From: Nemertoderma westbladi
Taxonomy: Eukaryota; Xenacoelomorpha; Nemertodermatida; Nemertodermatidae
Assembly (NCBI GenBank): GCA_032718475.1
Contig: JAUCBJ010009088.1
Coordinates: forward strand, 1-64,000
Direction of reading: 5' to 3'
Length of the DNA: 64,000 bases
Position 1 is the stretch's first letter, and each line of letters opens with the position of its first letter. The notes under the pieces were generated by a model, which was not told where the DNA came from, did no database searches, and saw only the letters and a list, made by a program, of their open reading frames with translations. Position numbers and translations under genes: made by a program. Below, one piece after another: positions 34,583-45,668 of this stretch.

Positions 34583-34820
34583 TGTAAGAAGGTACCGGTA
34601 GTTACCATACTGTAGCCTATTTTATGTACAGATGTAGGCCGTTGTTGTGCGCCTTACCCTGTCTGTCTGTCCTAACTATAATAATCGATGTAATTTGTAT
34701 ATCAGTATAATATGTTAATATATTCATAAAGACGTTACTGCTTTGCTGCTTTTGTGCTACATGCGTTAGAGAACTCGAGGGAGGGGGGTTGAGGCTAAAG
34801 CAGATAAGCCGCCCATTACA
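34583..34820 (+). repeat. 5' LTR of Gypsy element
   Basis: 238 bp, TGTAAGAAGG to CCCATTACA, with a 5-base terminal inverted repeat TGTAA/TTACA. It should hold the promoter and polyadenylation signals, though I see no canonical TATA or AATAAA box I would insist on. Confidence 0.92.
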
Positions 34821-34835
34821 TGGAGGTCCCACCGA
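34821..34835 (+). promoter_or_regulatory. Primer binding site
   Basis: TGGAGGTCCCACCGA begins directly after the LTR with the TGG that pairs with a tRNA CCA end. The matching tRNA would have T as discriminator base (as tRNA-Cys does), but I could not assign it. Confidence 0.65.
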
Positions 34836-35084
34836 TGCGCTTGAAATAGCACAGTTGTTGGAGGAGTTGGGCAGTAAACATAGAGAACCGGTGCCGGTAC
34901 ATAGACAGATAGAACAGACAGCAGACTACTAGAATATGAGAAGGGTAGGGTGCACCTATTGCCTATACAGCGACTACTAACTGAATACAGGAATAGAGAG
35001 CTGGATTCAAAAAAACGGATAACTCGCCAGTCGCCAAAGGAAGTTAGAGAGAATTACCATAAAGAAATAGAGGAGGCGGACAAA

Positions 35085-36377
35085 ATGAGTAAACATAGTC
35101 AAGGCGAAGGATCTACAAAGTCAAAGACTACAGAAGGTGCATCTGCTGAATCAACTCGAGATGGAGAATTTAAATTAATGATGCAAACATTCGCAGATAC
35201 AATGGCGAGGACAATGGAGGCTCAAACTAAAATGATATCAGATATGATGAATAGTTTACATGCAAATGAGACAGTAAGGATCGAAAGAGCGCAATTTGAA
35301 GCAGCAGAAAGAAACCGTAGAGAAGAAGAGATGTTTAATAATCTGATGGCTTCTAATATCACACGGGCGCCGAGGGGGCCTACCCATGATGATGTTGAAA
35401 TAGATGTTCCTTCGAGAAGTCCTGGATTTAGCTCACGGTTTACTGCGGAACGATCAACGAAGTTGACAGAGAAGATTCCACCGTTTGATCCTAAAGTCAT
35501 GTCAATAGAAGAATGGTTTGATGACCATTATGAGAGGGTTATGAAAGATTCACAGGTACCAATAATGGAACAGAAAAATCGGTTGCTTGTAAAGATAGGG
35601 CGTTTACATAAAATGTTAGAGGAAACTTTAGATGAAAGTGATAATTCGACTTACGATACCTTAAAGAGAGCGATAATACGAATATTGGGGGATCATAAGC
35701 GAAGTACAGCTGGCGATGTTGCCAACTGTCGGCAAGGAATTAATGAGACACTGCCGGAATATATAGAGAGGTTTATGATGACAGTCCGTCGTCGACGAGA
35801 AGAGCATTCGGAAGATGGCGAACAAGGAATTCTACAGGATTTCTTTTCAATGAATATTCGTAATGAAGTTCGGGGTCGATTAAAAGGGTGGCGTCGAAAT
35901 AACCCAGATTCTACATGGAAAGAATTATTTCAGAAAGCCCATGAGTTTGATGTTGAATATCCTCGTAGCATTGGTAGCCAGTCTGGAAGTACTGATGTAT
36001 CCGCTGTATCAGCTGGGTTTTCAAATTCAGATAAACAAAAATTTTGTAAGAGGGACCAAAGGAAAGGAAATTATTACTCTGGAAATCGAAATGAAAAATG
36101 TTTCAATTGCAATAAAAATGGACACGTAGCATCACAATGTCGAGCACCCACATTTTGCTACAAATGTAGGAAAACGGGACACATTGCTAAAGATTGTAAA
36201 GAAAACATTATGGAAATTTCATCCCGTAGTAAAGGGAAAGCTACAGAAACGACTGCAAAAGGTGAACTTGGTTGTAGTCTTGTACAAATTGGAAATGATA
36301 TGATGAATCTAGAGAAGGAAGATTATCGAGATTGTTTTTCTGAGAATATAGATGAAGCATTCTGTGATTTCCATTGA
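35085..36377 (+). CDS. gag: Gypsy Gag with two CCHC knuckles
   Basis: The frame is open from a GTG at 34950, but the first ATG is at 35085, giving 430 residues, which I prefer. It contains a hydrophilic N-terminus, a retrotransposon Gag-like middle (IEEWFDDHYERV, GINETLPEYIERFM), and two zinc knuckles, CFNCNKNGHVASQC at residues 339-352 and CYKCRKTGHIAKDC a few residues on. This is the structural protein that packages element RNA. It overlaps the start of pol by 26 bases in a different frame. Confidence 0.9.
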   Translation: MSKHSQGEGSTKSKTTEGASAESTRDGEFKLMMQTFADTMARTMEAQTKMISDMMNSLHANETVRIERAQFEAAERNRREEEMFNNLMASNITRAPRGPTHDDVEIDVPSRSPGFSSRFTAERSTKLTEKIPPFDPKVMSIEEWFDDHYERVMKDSQVPIMEQKNRLLVKIGRLHKMLEETLDESDNSTYDTLKRAIIRILGDHKRSTAGDVANCRQGINETLPEYIERFMMTVRRRREEHSEDGEQGILQDFFSMNIRNEVRGRLKGWRRNNPDSTWKELFQKAHEFDVEYPRSIGSQSGSTDVSAVSAGFSNSDKQKFCKRDQRKGNYYSGNRNEKCFNCNKNGHVASQCRAPTFCYKCRKTGHIAKDCKENIMEISSRSKGKATETTAKGELGCSLVQIGNDMMNLEKEDYRDCFSENIDEAFCDFH

Positions 36378-39300
36378 ACCAGATTCAAACAAAGGATGGA
36401 ATGGTCAATGCTTACGCCGTGCATTTGTGTCTGCTACTCTCAATGGTATAAATATTATTGGTTTTGTAGACCCTGGAAGTGAAGTTTCTATTATTAGTCC
36501 AGCAACATTGCTTAGACTACAGAATAAAACAAAGATGAAATTTAATAAACGTTCAGTACCTTACGATCCGAAATCTGCTTCAGGACATTCGTTGGATATT
36601 GATGGTATTATTAGAACTGAAATGAAACTGGGAGAATTGGAACATGAAGTTGATCTACTAGTGCAAAAGAACTGCAGACATGAATTATTGATTGGATTGG
36701 ATTTACTGGCTGCATTTGGATGTGTCCTTGACATGACGCAAGGTCATTTAACAATATCTGTAGATGGAAAGGAGATTCCATCGAAGATGAAGTCTAGAGT
36801 AATCGGCGAAAGTGAATCGTCGGTGGTGTGGTGTAGTGATGTTGTAATAATTCCTCCTAGAAGTCGTTTAATTATTACTGGTCAACTTGATTCGCATATC
36901 AATCGAGGTGAATCTCAGTCGGTAGTTTTCGATCAGGCAGTTAAACTCCCAAAGCGCCATTCGGTTACAGCAGCTTGCGCTCTAGTAGAACCGGATGAAT
37001 TACAACAAATTCCTGTACAATTGATGAATCCTTTTGAAATTCCAATCAGAATAAACAAGAAAAGTAAATTGGGAACTGTAAATACAATTAATGTTGAATC
37101 AGAAATATTAATTGAAGATGAAAGTGATACTTGTATGTCATATCCAGTACAAGAAACAACAAAGAAGCCATGGACTAGAGAAGAACTAAAATCTGAAATG
37201 CAATTTGGATTCGAAGAATGTGATGAAGTTGAGAAAGATGAGATTATTAATATTGCGTTTAAACATAAAACAGTTTTCGCTCGTGACGAGACGGATGTTG
37301 GTTTTATACCAGGTGTCCAACATCATATTAATACTGGTGAATCGGCACCGATTCGCCAAAAAGGGGGACGTATACCACGATCGCATTGGCCAATGGTAGA
37401 ACAGCATATCGAGTCAATGCTGGAAAAAGGAATTATTGAGAGTTCCGAGAGTCCGTGGATGTCTCGTCCGGTATTCGCTCTAAAGAAAGGGGGAGGTTAT
37501 AGATTCTGTGTTGATTACAGACAATTAAACGCGATTACGAAGAAGGATGCATATCCATTACCATCGATCCAAGAATTGATGGATTGTATTGGGTCGCCAG
37601 AACGAACTAAAAAACGAATGTACTTCACAGTACTAGACGCATTTTCGGCATATTGGGCGATTAACGTAGCAACTGAAGACCGCTGTAAGACTGCATTTGC
37701 TACACATAAAGGCTTCTACCAGTTCAATAGAATGCCTTTTGGGTTGTGTAACGCACCGTCGTCGTGGCAACGTGTTATGGACTTAGCGTTGTACGGGTTG
37801 CAGTACACAAGTTGTTTAATTTATATGGATGATGTGTTAATTTTTGGTCACACATTTTTAGAGGCTAAAGAGAGATTAGAATTAGTTTTAAGTGCGTTAG
37901 AAAAAGCAGGTATAAAACTGAAACTTAAAAAGTGTTATTTTATTGTACCTCGAATTGTTTATTTGGGACATGTAGTAGATAAATTAGGGAGGCACCCAGA
38001 TCCGGAGAAAGTTAACGCAATTGTTAGTATCAAAGAGCTAACAAATAAACAAGATGTTCGTAGTTTTACCGGGTTAGCCTCATATTATAGAGTTTATATC
38101 CCACATTGCGCTCATAGATTGAAACCTCTTACTACCTTGATTAAGAATGACGTAGTTTTTGTATGGGGAACACTGCAAAAAAACGCGTTTGACGATATTA
38201 AACGCGCGCTAACTAATCCACCATGTCTTGTACATCCAGATTTTAGTAAAGACTTTTATATTCATACTGATGCTTGTAAAACTGGACTTGGCGCCGTTTT
38301 AGCGCAGTTAAATGAGTTCGATAAACCACAGCCTGTAGGTTATGCATCTAGAGTATTGCATGGTAGTGAAAGTAACTACGGTATTAGTCACTTAGAATGT
38401 TTAGCTGTGATTTGGGCAATAAAACATTTTAAATCATATTTGTATGGCTGTCGATTTATTGTGTATACGGACCATACAGCTTTAACTCATTTACTTACAG
38501 CTAGTAATCTTGAAGGTCGATTAGCACGTTGGGCGATGTGGTTGTCTCAATTTAATTGTGAGATCCGCTATCGACCCGGACCTAAACATAGTGATGCTGA
38601 CGCTATGAGTCGGTTGGCACCACAATGTTGTGTTGAAAAATCGAGCGGACAATGTCCAATAGATTTGATTAAAGAGAAAGATGTTGATATTTTGAGTGTA
38701 GATCCTGATATAAATTTTGTGCCGTTAAAAATGGATCTAGGTATAAAACAAATACAAGATCAAAAACTTAGACCGATTATTCTATATTTGCGAGATAAAG
38801 AATTACCAAATAATAAGAAACAAGCGAATCTTATTTTATTGGAGGCACAACATTATGAGTTGAAAGATAATATACTTTATTATAGATACCAAGTAAAAGG
38901 TAGTAGAAGTAGTGAAGTTAGATTGCTTAGTGTTGTGCCGAAGATTTTACAAGATATTTTGTTAGAAGCATACCATTCAACGAGTTCGTCTGGACATTTT
39001 GCAACTTCAAAAATGTATAGTACTATAATTCGTTTTTATTATTGGAAAGGTATGTACAGTGCTATTGATTTGTATTATAGAAATTGTATAAAATGTGCAG
39101 TAAGTCGAGATTCTAGAACCAGACATGAACTCGAATCAATTGAAGTAGATAGACCTTATGAGAGAGTAGCATCTGATTTATTAGGACCGTTTATTCCAAC
39201 TATAAATGGGTTTACATATATTGCAATATTTATAGATTATTTGACGAAATATTGTGAATTTGTAGCACTTCGTAATTCGACAGCAGTAGAGACTGCGAAT

Positions 39301-40275
39301 GCTTTTGTAAATCGCATAGTTTTACGTTACGGTGCTCCAGAATTACTACTTAGCGATCAAGGTCCTAATTATCGATCGAAATTAGTGCATGAAATTGCGC
39401 AGCGTTGTAATACGAAAAAAATATTTTCAGTTCCATATCATCCTCAATCCGATGGTTTGGCTGAAAGAACAATACAAACAGTTATTAGATTATTACGTGC
39501 AGTAACAAACCACAAAGATAGAAATTGGGATGAATTTCTACCTATTGTCCAATTTGCTTATAACAATACAGTACAAAGTAGTACTAATCAGACTCCATTT
39601 TATGTAATGCATGGTTTTGAAGCTAGAAGACCGGTGGACAATTTAATTATTCCAAAAGGTGATAAATTTACACCTGATCAACGAGCTAGAATTATAGGTG
39701 AGAGAATGTCAGAAATTTGGTCTCTAGCTAGAAAAGCCATACATGAGTCTCAAATTGTGCAGAAACGTAATTTTGATAAGAAAGTATGTGCAGTTGATGT
39801 TAGAGTAGGAGATTTAGTTTGGTGCAGAGATCATTCTATTTTACCTGGTTCGGACCATAAACTTGCTCCAAAATACTCAGGACCCTTTCGAATTGTAGAT
39901 TTAGACAATAAAAATGTGAAGGTTATTCAATTAAATAAAACTAGCGATAAATCAAAAACTATTAGTAGAGATGACGTTAGGTTGCGAGCAGGACCTTATT
40001 TGCCATCACTACCGACAGGAATAACCTTGACAACTAGACAACCTAATGCTCCGTTAGGTCGCGAAACTGATTGTAAACGTGAGAACGAAGAACCACCATT
40101 TGAAAATGAATCAGAAATTATTTTATGTCCTTTATGTGGTATTCCGTGGCAAGATGACGGACCATCGATGGTAGGTTGTGATAAATGTATGGACTGGTTT
40201 CATTTTCATTGTGTAGGATTAACTGGTGAACCAAATACAGAAAAGTGGTTTTGTGCAGATTGTGCAAATAAATAA
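36352..40275 (+). CDS. pol: Gypsy Pol: PR-RT-RNase H-IN plus PHD finger
   Basis: 1307 residues. Aspartic protease near D40 (FVDPGSEVSII; Pro in place of the usual Ser/Thr after the catalytic Asp). RT with YMDD at residues 491-494. RNase H starting FYIHTDACKTGLG. Integrase with an H-H-C-C zinc domain (ending NCIKC), then the DDE core (ASDLLGP, LLSDQGPNY, LAERTIQ). After the integrase C-terminal domain comes a C4HC3 PHD finger, about residues 1259-1304 (CPLC, CDKC, HFHC, CADC). A TAG (36349-36351) lies directly before the ATG, so Pol is made either by a frameshift inside the 26-base overlap with gag or by reinitiation at this ATG. Confidence 0.93.
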   Translation: MKHSVISIEPDSNKGWNGQCLRRAFVSATLNGINIIGFVDPGSEVSIISPATLLRLQNKTKMKFNKRSVPYDPKSASGHSLDIDGIIRTEMKLGELEHEVDLLVQKNCRHELLIGLDLLAAFGCVLDMTQGHLTISVDGKEIPSKMKSRVIGESESSVVWCSDVVIIPPRSRLIITGQLDSHINRGESQSVVFDQAVKLPKRHSVTAACALVEPDELQQIPVQLMNPFEIPIRINKKSKLGTVNTINVESEILIEDESDTCMSYPVQETTKKPWTREELKSEMQFGFEECDEVEKDEIINIAFKHKTVFARDETDVGFIPGVQHHINTGESAPIRQKGGRIPRSHWPMVEQHIESMLEKGIIESSESPWMSRPVFALKKGGGYRFCVDYRQLNAITKKDAYPLPSIQELMDCIGSPERTKKRMYFTVLDAFSAYWAINVATEDRCKTAFATHKGFYQFNRMPFGLCNAPSSWQRVMDLALYGLQYTSCLIYMDDVLIFGHTFLEAKERLELVLSALEKAGIKLKLKKCYFIVPRIVYLGHVVDKLGRHPDPEKVNAIVSIKELTNKQDVRSFTGLASYYRVYIPHCAHRLKPLTTLIKNDVVFVWGTLQKNAFDDIKRALTNPPCLVHPDFSKDFYIHTDACKTGLGAVLAQLNEFDKPQPVGYASRVLHGSESNYGISHLECLAVIWAIKHFKSYLYGCRFIVYTDHTALTHLLTASNLEGRLARWAMWLSQFNCEIRYRPGPKHSDADAMSRLAPQCCVEKSSGQCPIDLIKEKDVDILSVDPDINFVPLKMDLGIKQIQDQKLRPIILYLRDKELPNNKKQANLILLEAQHYELKDNILYYRYQVKGSRSSEVRLLSVVPKILQDILLEAYHSTSSSGHFATSKMYSTIIRFYYWKGMYSAIDLYYRNCIKCAVSRDSRTRHELESIEVDRPYERVASDLLGPFIPTINGFTYIAIFIDYLTKYCEFVALRNSTAVETANAFVNRIVLRYGAPELLLSDQGPNYRSKLVHEIAQRCNTKKIFSVPYHPQSDGLAERTIQTVIRLLRAVTNHKDRNWDEFLPIVQFAYNNTVQSSTNQTPFYVMHGFEARRPVDNLIIPKGDKFTPDQRARIIGERMSEIWSLARKAIHESQIVQKRNFDKKVCAVDVRVGDLVWCRDHSILPGSDHKLAPKYSGPFRIVDLDNKNVKVIQLNKTSDKSKTISRDDVRLRAGPYLPSLPTGITLTTRQPNAPLGRETDCKRENEEPPFENESEIILCPLCGIPWQDDGPSMVGCDKCMDWFHFHCVGLTGEPNTEKWFCADCANK

Positions 40276-40449
40276 AACTTCTGTATTTTTCATATATTTT
40301 AATTGTTTGTTACGATTACAATTATTTTGACTTTGAGATAAGTGAAACTGAAAGTAATTTAATTTGTGTTGTAAATTTGGTTAATTTACTGTGATAAATA
40401 GATATTTTCATTTATTAAGATCGGGTCGATCTTTTGGTAACGCGGGGGA
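40276..40449 (+). other. Gypsy 3' untranslated stretch and polypurine tract
   Basis: AT-rich leader to the 3' LTR; GCGGGGGA directly before the LTR at 40450 is the likely polypurine primer of plus-strand synthesis. No other ORF. Confidence 0.6.
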
Positions 40450-40686
40450 TGTAAGAAGGTACCGGTAGTTACCATACTGTAGCCTATTTTATGTACTATG
40501 TAGGCCGTTGTTGTGCGCCTTACCCTGTCTGTCTGTCCTAACTATAATAATCGATGTAATTTGTATATCAGTATAATATGTTAATATATTCATAAAGACG
40601 TTACTGCTTTGCTGCTTTTGTGCTACATGCGTTAGAGAACTCGAGGGAGGGGGGTTGAGGCTAAAGCAGATAAGCCGCCCATTACA
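40450..40686 (+). repeat. 3' LTR of Gypsy element
   Basis: 237 bp, same ends and nearly the same sequence as the 5' LTR; the only differences noted are at TGTACTATG versus TGTACAGATG. Confidence 0.92.
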
Positions 40687-42630
40687 CTGGTATACGTACA
40701 ATACGATTGGAACTACCAGTAGTTTTCCCACCGGATTCGAGCAGTAGGTGCACTTTTGCATCTTTCAGCATTGCGTCGGAGAAACGAGGCGAAGGGCCGG
40801 AAGTCGCGATGATAGAGTTCCGGTACGACCCTCTCTCGACCTTGGCCGTCGAGAGATATGCGAGAATGTTATCGCAAACGTGCTGGCACCCAGTCCGCCA
40901 GTTTGTGTCATCAACGTTGAAGACTCAGCAGTCATCTATATGCAGAAGGAGACGATTCGTTAGGATAAGCTGCAAGTGATCCCCACCTCATAGGGATCCT
41001 CGGATATAAGGATTACAGGATTACAACTTCCGAACTTGAAGTTTAGAACTGCAGTAGGCCTATAATTCAGGCAGATTGTCTCATGAGTTTACTAAAATCC
41101 TGAGGTTATTAGCCAAATGGGTGAATGTGGATTGGTTAGGCCTACTGCAAGAACATGAGAAAACAAAATGCTAGGCCTCGTATTAGTATTAGGCTCACTA
41201 AAAATTAACAAATAATAAATGAAATACTGAAATAGGCCTAAATTTAATTATACAACAACCGTCAGACCATACCTGCTGCCTGCATACAGCCGTACCAAAC
41301 CTGATAACATGCAGACAAGCCTAGAATACAAGTGAAATGTATAGTAGGCAGGTAGGCCTACTGTCAGACTGTCTGACTGTAGTAAGGCCTGTGAAAGTAC
41401 GGGCGGTGGTACGCTACTGCTGTACTGCAGTACTGCAGCAGGCGTCCCAGTGGAGGGGCAGACCGGTATATAAAATCCAACACTACCGGTAATTGCTACA
41501 CAGCCAGCTGTGAGTTCATTATTCTTGCCCAAGGCGCCTTGTCCCTGCCTCACACTACAAAAAGTGTTGCCGTCGCTAGGATACAAATTATCTGTTATTG
41601 GTTAGAGCTGTACCATTGGTTGGCTTTGGTTGTGTTTGATGTAGGCCATCATGTTATGATATTCAAATGGATTGATGGAGGGAATTTCAAAATGGTCAAA
41701 TAATACAACAATAATGAAATTTTTAATATGATGTGCAATTATAAAAATCGCTGTAACTCTGGTGCAACACGACCGTATTCGATGAAATTTTCATTGTTAC
41801 GTATGGTAATTAATGCGTTTACAATTGCTATACTCAATATATTTATAATCGGTATGATTTTTAAACTATAAGAGTTTAAGAGCCGGGAATTGCCAAATTG
41901 TGGCTACGTAGGCCAGATTTGACCACAAAATTGACCAGGTTCGTGCAACTCTTGAAAATTTTGGAATATGTCAATTTTGTTCTACTATCATGTTCTATAA
42001 ATGACCAAAGTTAAAAAAAATATAATTCCTAGGAAGTTGTTTTATTTTTGATAAATATGTAATTTTATGGTGAAAATTGGTTAATTTCGTTAAAAATCAG
42101 TGAAAATTTGACGGTTTGGAGTAAAATTGGGTGGGTTGGGCCAACTCATATAAATTGTGGCCAGTGTTATTTTTCTTATCCTAAAACGTTCTTTAATTGA
42201 ACACAGTTTTAGAAAATATAATTCCTAGGAAGTTCTTAAACTAAAGCTCAGACTTTCAAAAAGACGGTCATTTAACGGACTTTTTTTATTTGTCTGTCAT
42301 ACCTACACATATCGTTGAAATCGAAAATGGCATGCATATTCGGATTCAGCACACCAAAATGTACCTATATAGTATATTTTGAGGTAATCTGAGGCTAAAA
42401 TAAAAAAAATGAAAAAATGAAAAAAAATTTCGCCAAAATTTGCCAAACTTCCAAAAATACTTACTTGCTCAGATTTTCATGAAATTTGGTACGGATGTGC
42501 CCAAAGCAATTCTAAGAAACTAATTTGAAGGATTTACGGAAAAATGCAATTTAAGCCTATATATCGCATTTTGAGTGCCTAATTTTAGGCTAAATTTCAA
42601 GAAAATACAGATTTCCTAAGTTTGGCCCTT
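40687..42630. other. Unassigned AT-rich region
   Basis: Just right of the Gypsy element is a GC-richer ~300-bp stretch like the block left of it, perhaps the other half of an interrupted sequence. Further on, TAGGCCTA palindromes cluster at about 41054, 41137, 41232 and 41352. A phrase containing ATAATTCCTAGGAAGTT occurs twice (about 42022 and 42218), indicating a diverged duplication. No gene supported. Confidence 0.45.
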
Positions 42631-42635
42631 ATTTA

Positions 42636-43049
42636 CTACAAGAAGCAAGAGCTTACTGAGGCTAGTCTAGTGACTTGCCTCAGATTCACCAATGGCTTTG
42701 TTGGTCGGGGTGGAACATGAGAGTAGCCTCCAACTCCAGAATCCCTCTCCCCATCACAATCTGGCCTCCCTGGTGACCCAGGGTTTGGGCCAGAAAGGTC
42801 ATCAGGAAAGGGACTCAAAGAATTGTTGACTGCTCTCTCTCCAGTAGGGGGTGAGACAGGCAGCCGGTCAGGAGTTAACTGACGCCTGTGAGGCCGATTG
42901 TGTCCGGTAATTCCACTGGCCTCTAGTGGCCGGACCTCCGCATTGCTAATGTAATCCATAGTGGGGGTTGGGGGGTGCTTTTTTGCCGAGTCAGCTCTCG
43001 GGGCAAATACCACACCCTGGTTTGCCATTCCACAGGGTGGGTGTCGCAA
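42636..43049 (-). other. Unidentified ORF in a repeat-like block
   Basis: A 137-codon minus-strand frame, Pro- and Arg-rich, low complexity, with no motif I recognise. The block to about 43560 is more GC-rich than its flanks and contains CCAGGACCA-type repeats near 43280-43340. It could be a 5' leader of a LINE. I would not call it a gene. Confidence 0.25.
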
Positions 43050-43559
43050 TGGAGTCAGATATGAGGCCCATCACCCATATCTACTCTGGCGCACATGACC
43101 CACCATTGGCTGTTGCAGCTCATCTGCTGGGTCATGCCCTGTACCCTTGCTTCCAGGTGCAGGTCGCAGTGAAGTGCTCTCAGAGTGGACATGAGAACAC
43201 TCTACTTCTGACCAGCCATTGGTAGATCACCATCTCCCTGGTCAGGCCATATACCCCTGCAGCCAAGTATATGGGTCCTTAATCCAGGACCAAGGGCGTC
43301 CTTATCCCAGAACGAAGGGGGTCCTAGTTACAGGACCAGATTTGCCCTAGTATAAGGGGTCTATGCAGCTACAGGTGGCACCTCCTTTATGCTGCATGGA
43401 GGTGGCAAGTTTTCTTGATCAATGACCTAGAATACCTGACCTGACGAATCACCAGTTCTCAAATCACCAGTTAGAGACCGGTCACCCTGATTGTCCAGTT
43501 AGCGAGGGCAATTGATTTGCCCGAGTATTAGAAGGGACATCAGGCTCCGTTCTCACCAG

Positions 43560-44710
43560 TAGTAGTTTGTGTACTTTGGTATATATCGTTTAGACACGTC
43601 CTGGGCTGGGATTTCTTGGTAGATACTGTACAAACCCGTTATACGTTACTGGATACAGTAAGCGGTATATATACTACTGGACTCTTCAGTGCTCTTCCAT
43701 TTGATATAACCCACTTGTGAAATGATTGAGATTAAATGTGTATTTGAATTAATTGAAAAAGACTATCCATAGAAACCAAAATAAAACACTACCAGAGCCA
43801 TTTGTAGTGATGTGATGTCAATCAAATATGTGGAAGCCAATTACATCCAATTTTCAAAACTTGCTTACAGGCAAATCAGCTTCCTGAGAGAAAACAATAT
43901 AAGAAATTATCAGAGCACTGCGTAATGACGTCAAATATGTAGCAGCCAATCACAGCCGATTTTTAAAATTTTAAAATGGGTTTCCCGCTTTAACTTAAAC
44001 CCGCCATTTAAACCGTTTCCACGTGTTTTTACAAAAAAACAGACCCCACCACTCGATTCAAGGCACCTTTTTACCCATTATTCAATTGTTTCTAGCCCAA
44101 CAATTTTTTCATGCACCAACCTATTTAACAAACTGCACTCTAGAGAGGATGACGTGCTCAGTGATCGCAATCGACCTACCGAGTTTCTTTTGGTTTTAAG
44201 GGGAACTATACCTGTTCATGTGTTCAACCGAATGACAAGAGAGTACGCTGGGGCTTATTAGGTTTAGATACATAAGTTGTAGTGTCGTTATGCCCTGCAA
44301 AACCACACTACTTACATAGGCCAAATGAAGAGGATGGGCATTCCTAGTCGGTGGAAAATGATGCGATGATGTCGGTGATTGTCAGTAGTTTTGTCAGGTT
44401 TGAGAATGTCTGTGATGAGACTGGTTCTCTCCAAGGTCGTTCTGCACCAGCACTTTTTTGTTGTGGCGGCGTTGGTAAACAAACCTGCAGCTCTTAATTC
44501 TCCACTTAGAATGAAATATTTTTACGCTTGAATGAAAGTACCCATTGGAAAAATATTTCACATCTATTTATTAAGAAATCTAAAATCTGTATAGAAATAT
44601 TAATGGCGATTCCAAATCTGTATTCCGTTTTCAGCTAATGTTTCACTCTTGAGTTATTACCCGATTTGTAAATTCCATCCTGAAATTAAATATTCATAAT
44701 TTTATGTTTT
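43560..44710. other. No supported gene
   Basis: AT-rich. Two diverged copies of a segment with CAAATATGTGGAAGCCAAT / CAAATATGTAGCAGCCAAT lie at about 43826 and 43932, pointing to a small old repeat. A long ATG-poor stop-free plus frame (about 43935-44261) has no recognisable domain. Confidence 0.4.
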
Positions 44711-45110
44711 ATAACTTTTTGTTGGGCACATCTTTGCAAAGTCGGAAATGACGCCCCTGTGGGATCGAACAAGTAACCTCTGGGTTGGAAGTCTGACGCT
44801 CTAACCATTCAGCTAGCAGCTCAGGTAAATGTAGACCTGGAAATACTATCTGATGCCTTGTATTTCAGCAATTTAGCTCCTCATGGTCTGATCTCAGTGG
44901 CAACAGATGATGGTATCAACCGATGGGAGGCCATGGGGAGGTAAATTGCGGACATACAAGGCATCAGATAGTATTTCCAGGTCTACATTTTACCTGAGCT
45001 GCTAGCTGAATGGTTAGAGCGTCAGACTTCCGACTCGGAGGTCACCAGTCTGATCCCACCTGGACGTCATTACCGACTTTGCAAAGCTGTGCCCAACAAA
45101 AAGTTAGAAT
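44711..45110. mobile_element. Inverted pair of tRNA-derived SINEs
   Basis: Left arm 44711-44863 is the reverse complement of right arm 44954-45110. Each arm includes a tRNA-like head: TAGCTGAATGGTTAGAGCG (A box) and GTTCGATCCC or GTCTGATCCC (B box), plus a shared tail TTTGCAAAG then TGTGCCCAACAAAAAGTTA. The tRNA-like heads face the 90-base centre, and the arms also share a flank containing GTAGACCTGGAAATACTATC. A transcript across it would form a long hairpin. Confidence 0.8.
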
Positions 45111-45486
45111 AATATGAAACCACTCATTAACCCATAACACCAATAATGAAATTATGATTTTGGGGGGGTAACACCAAAAATGGCAATAGAGAGTTGCAAA
45201 CCCCAGCGCAGTTCCACTCTAATTTCATCAGCAGTAGATAGGCCTACAATTATTTTTGTACTACAGTAGTACATAAAGTAAATCTTGAAATATTGGCCAA
45301 ATTATCATTGACAAATAAGGGTTATTTTTCTTCATTTTACATTTCTAGAAACCATTCGAAGCATGTCATTCAAAAATATTATGACTTCTACAGTATTTTA
45401 ACACATATTCCATGTTTTAATTTACAATACTTCACGAACACTGCAAGTAGTAGTTAATGAACAGTTAATTTGATGTATCGTTTAAG

Positions 45487-45668
45487 GTTGGAAACAGTCG
45501 ACGAAATGGGCTAATCAAAATCAAGATGTTGATCAATACCTCAAGTGGGAGGGTGCATTCGGGGGAAAGGATTCTAAGTTATCAACCTACACAATTGAAG
45601 AATTCCAAAATCAAGTCAAGAGTGATTACGACGAGATACTACTAAACGATGAGAGACAGGAGTTATGA
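45487..45668 (+). CDS. Possible terminal exon of unidentified host gene
   Basis: After CGTTTAAG comes a frame that completes a phase-1 codon (GT TGG AAA CAG) and runs 60 codons to TGA. The translation (GWKQSTKWANQNQDVDQYL near the start, NDERQEL at the end) is complex, charged and unlike the transposon proteins around it. An AATAAA lies 155 bases downstream. I do not recognise the protein, and no matching upstream exon was found, so this rests on composition and splice context only. Confidence 0.4.

Larger units (their letters stand above)
34583..40686 (+). mobile_element. Gypsy-type LTR retrotransposon, near-intact
   Basis: A 6.1-kb plus-strand element: LTR, primer site, Gag, Pol, purine-rich tract, LTR. 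LTRs start TGTAAG and end TTACA, are 238 and 237 bp, and differ by only a few bases near the TTTATGTAC segment, so insertion is young. Both large ORFs are open. Pol order is PR-RT-RNase H-integrase, the Ty3/Gypsy order, with an added C-terminal PHD finger. The bases flanking the two LTRs (ACTAC and CTGGT) do not match, so no target-site duplication is visible. Confidence 0.93.

Noticed and set aside
43935-44261. Stop-free plus-strand frame of about 110 codons ending TAG
   Set aside because: Lacks an early ATG, starts in an AT-rich repeat that has a second copy nearby, and no domain or donor joins it to the exon at 45487.
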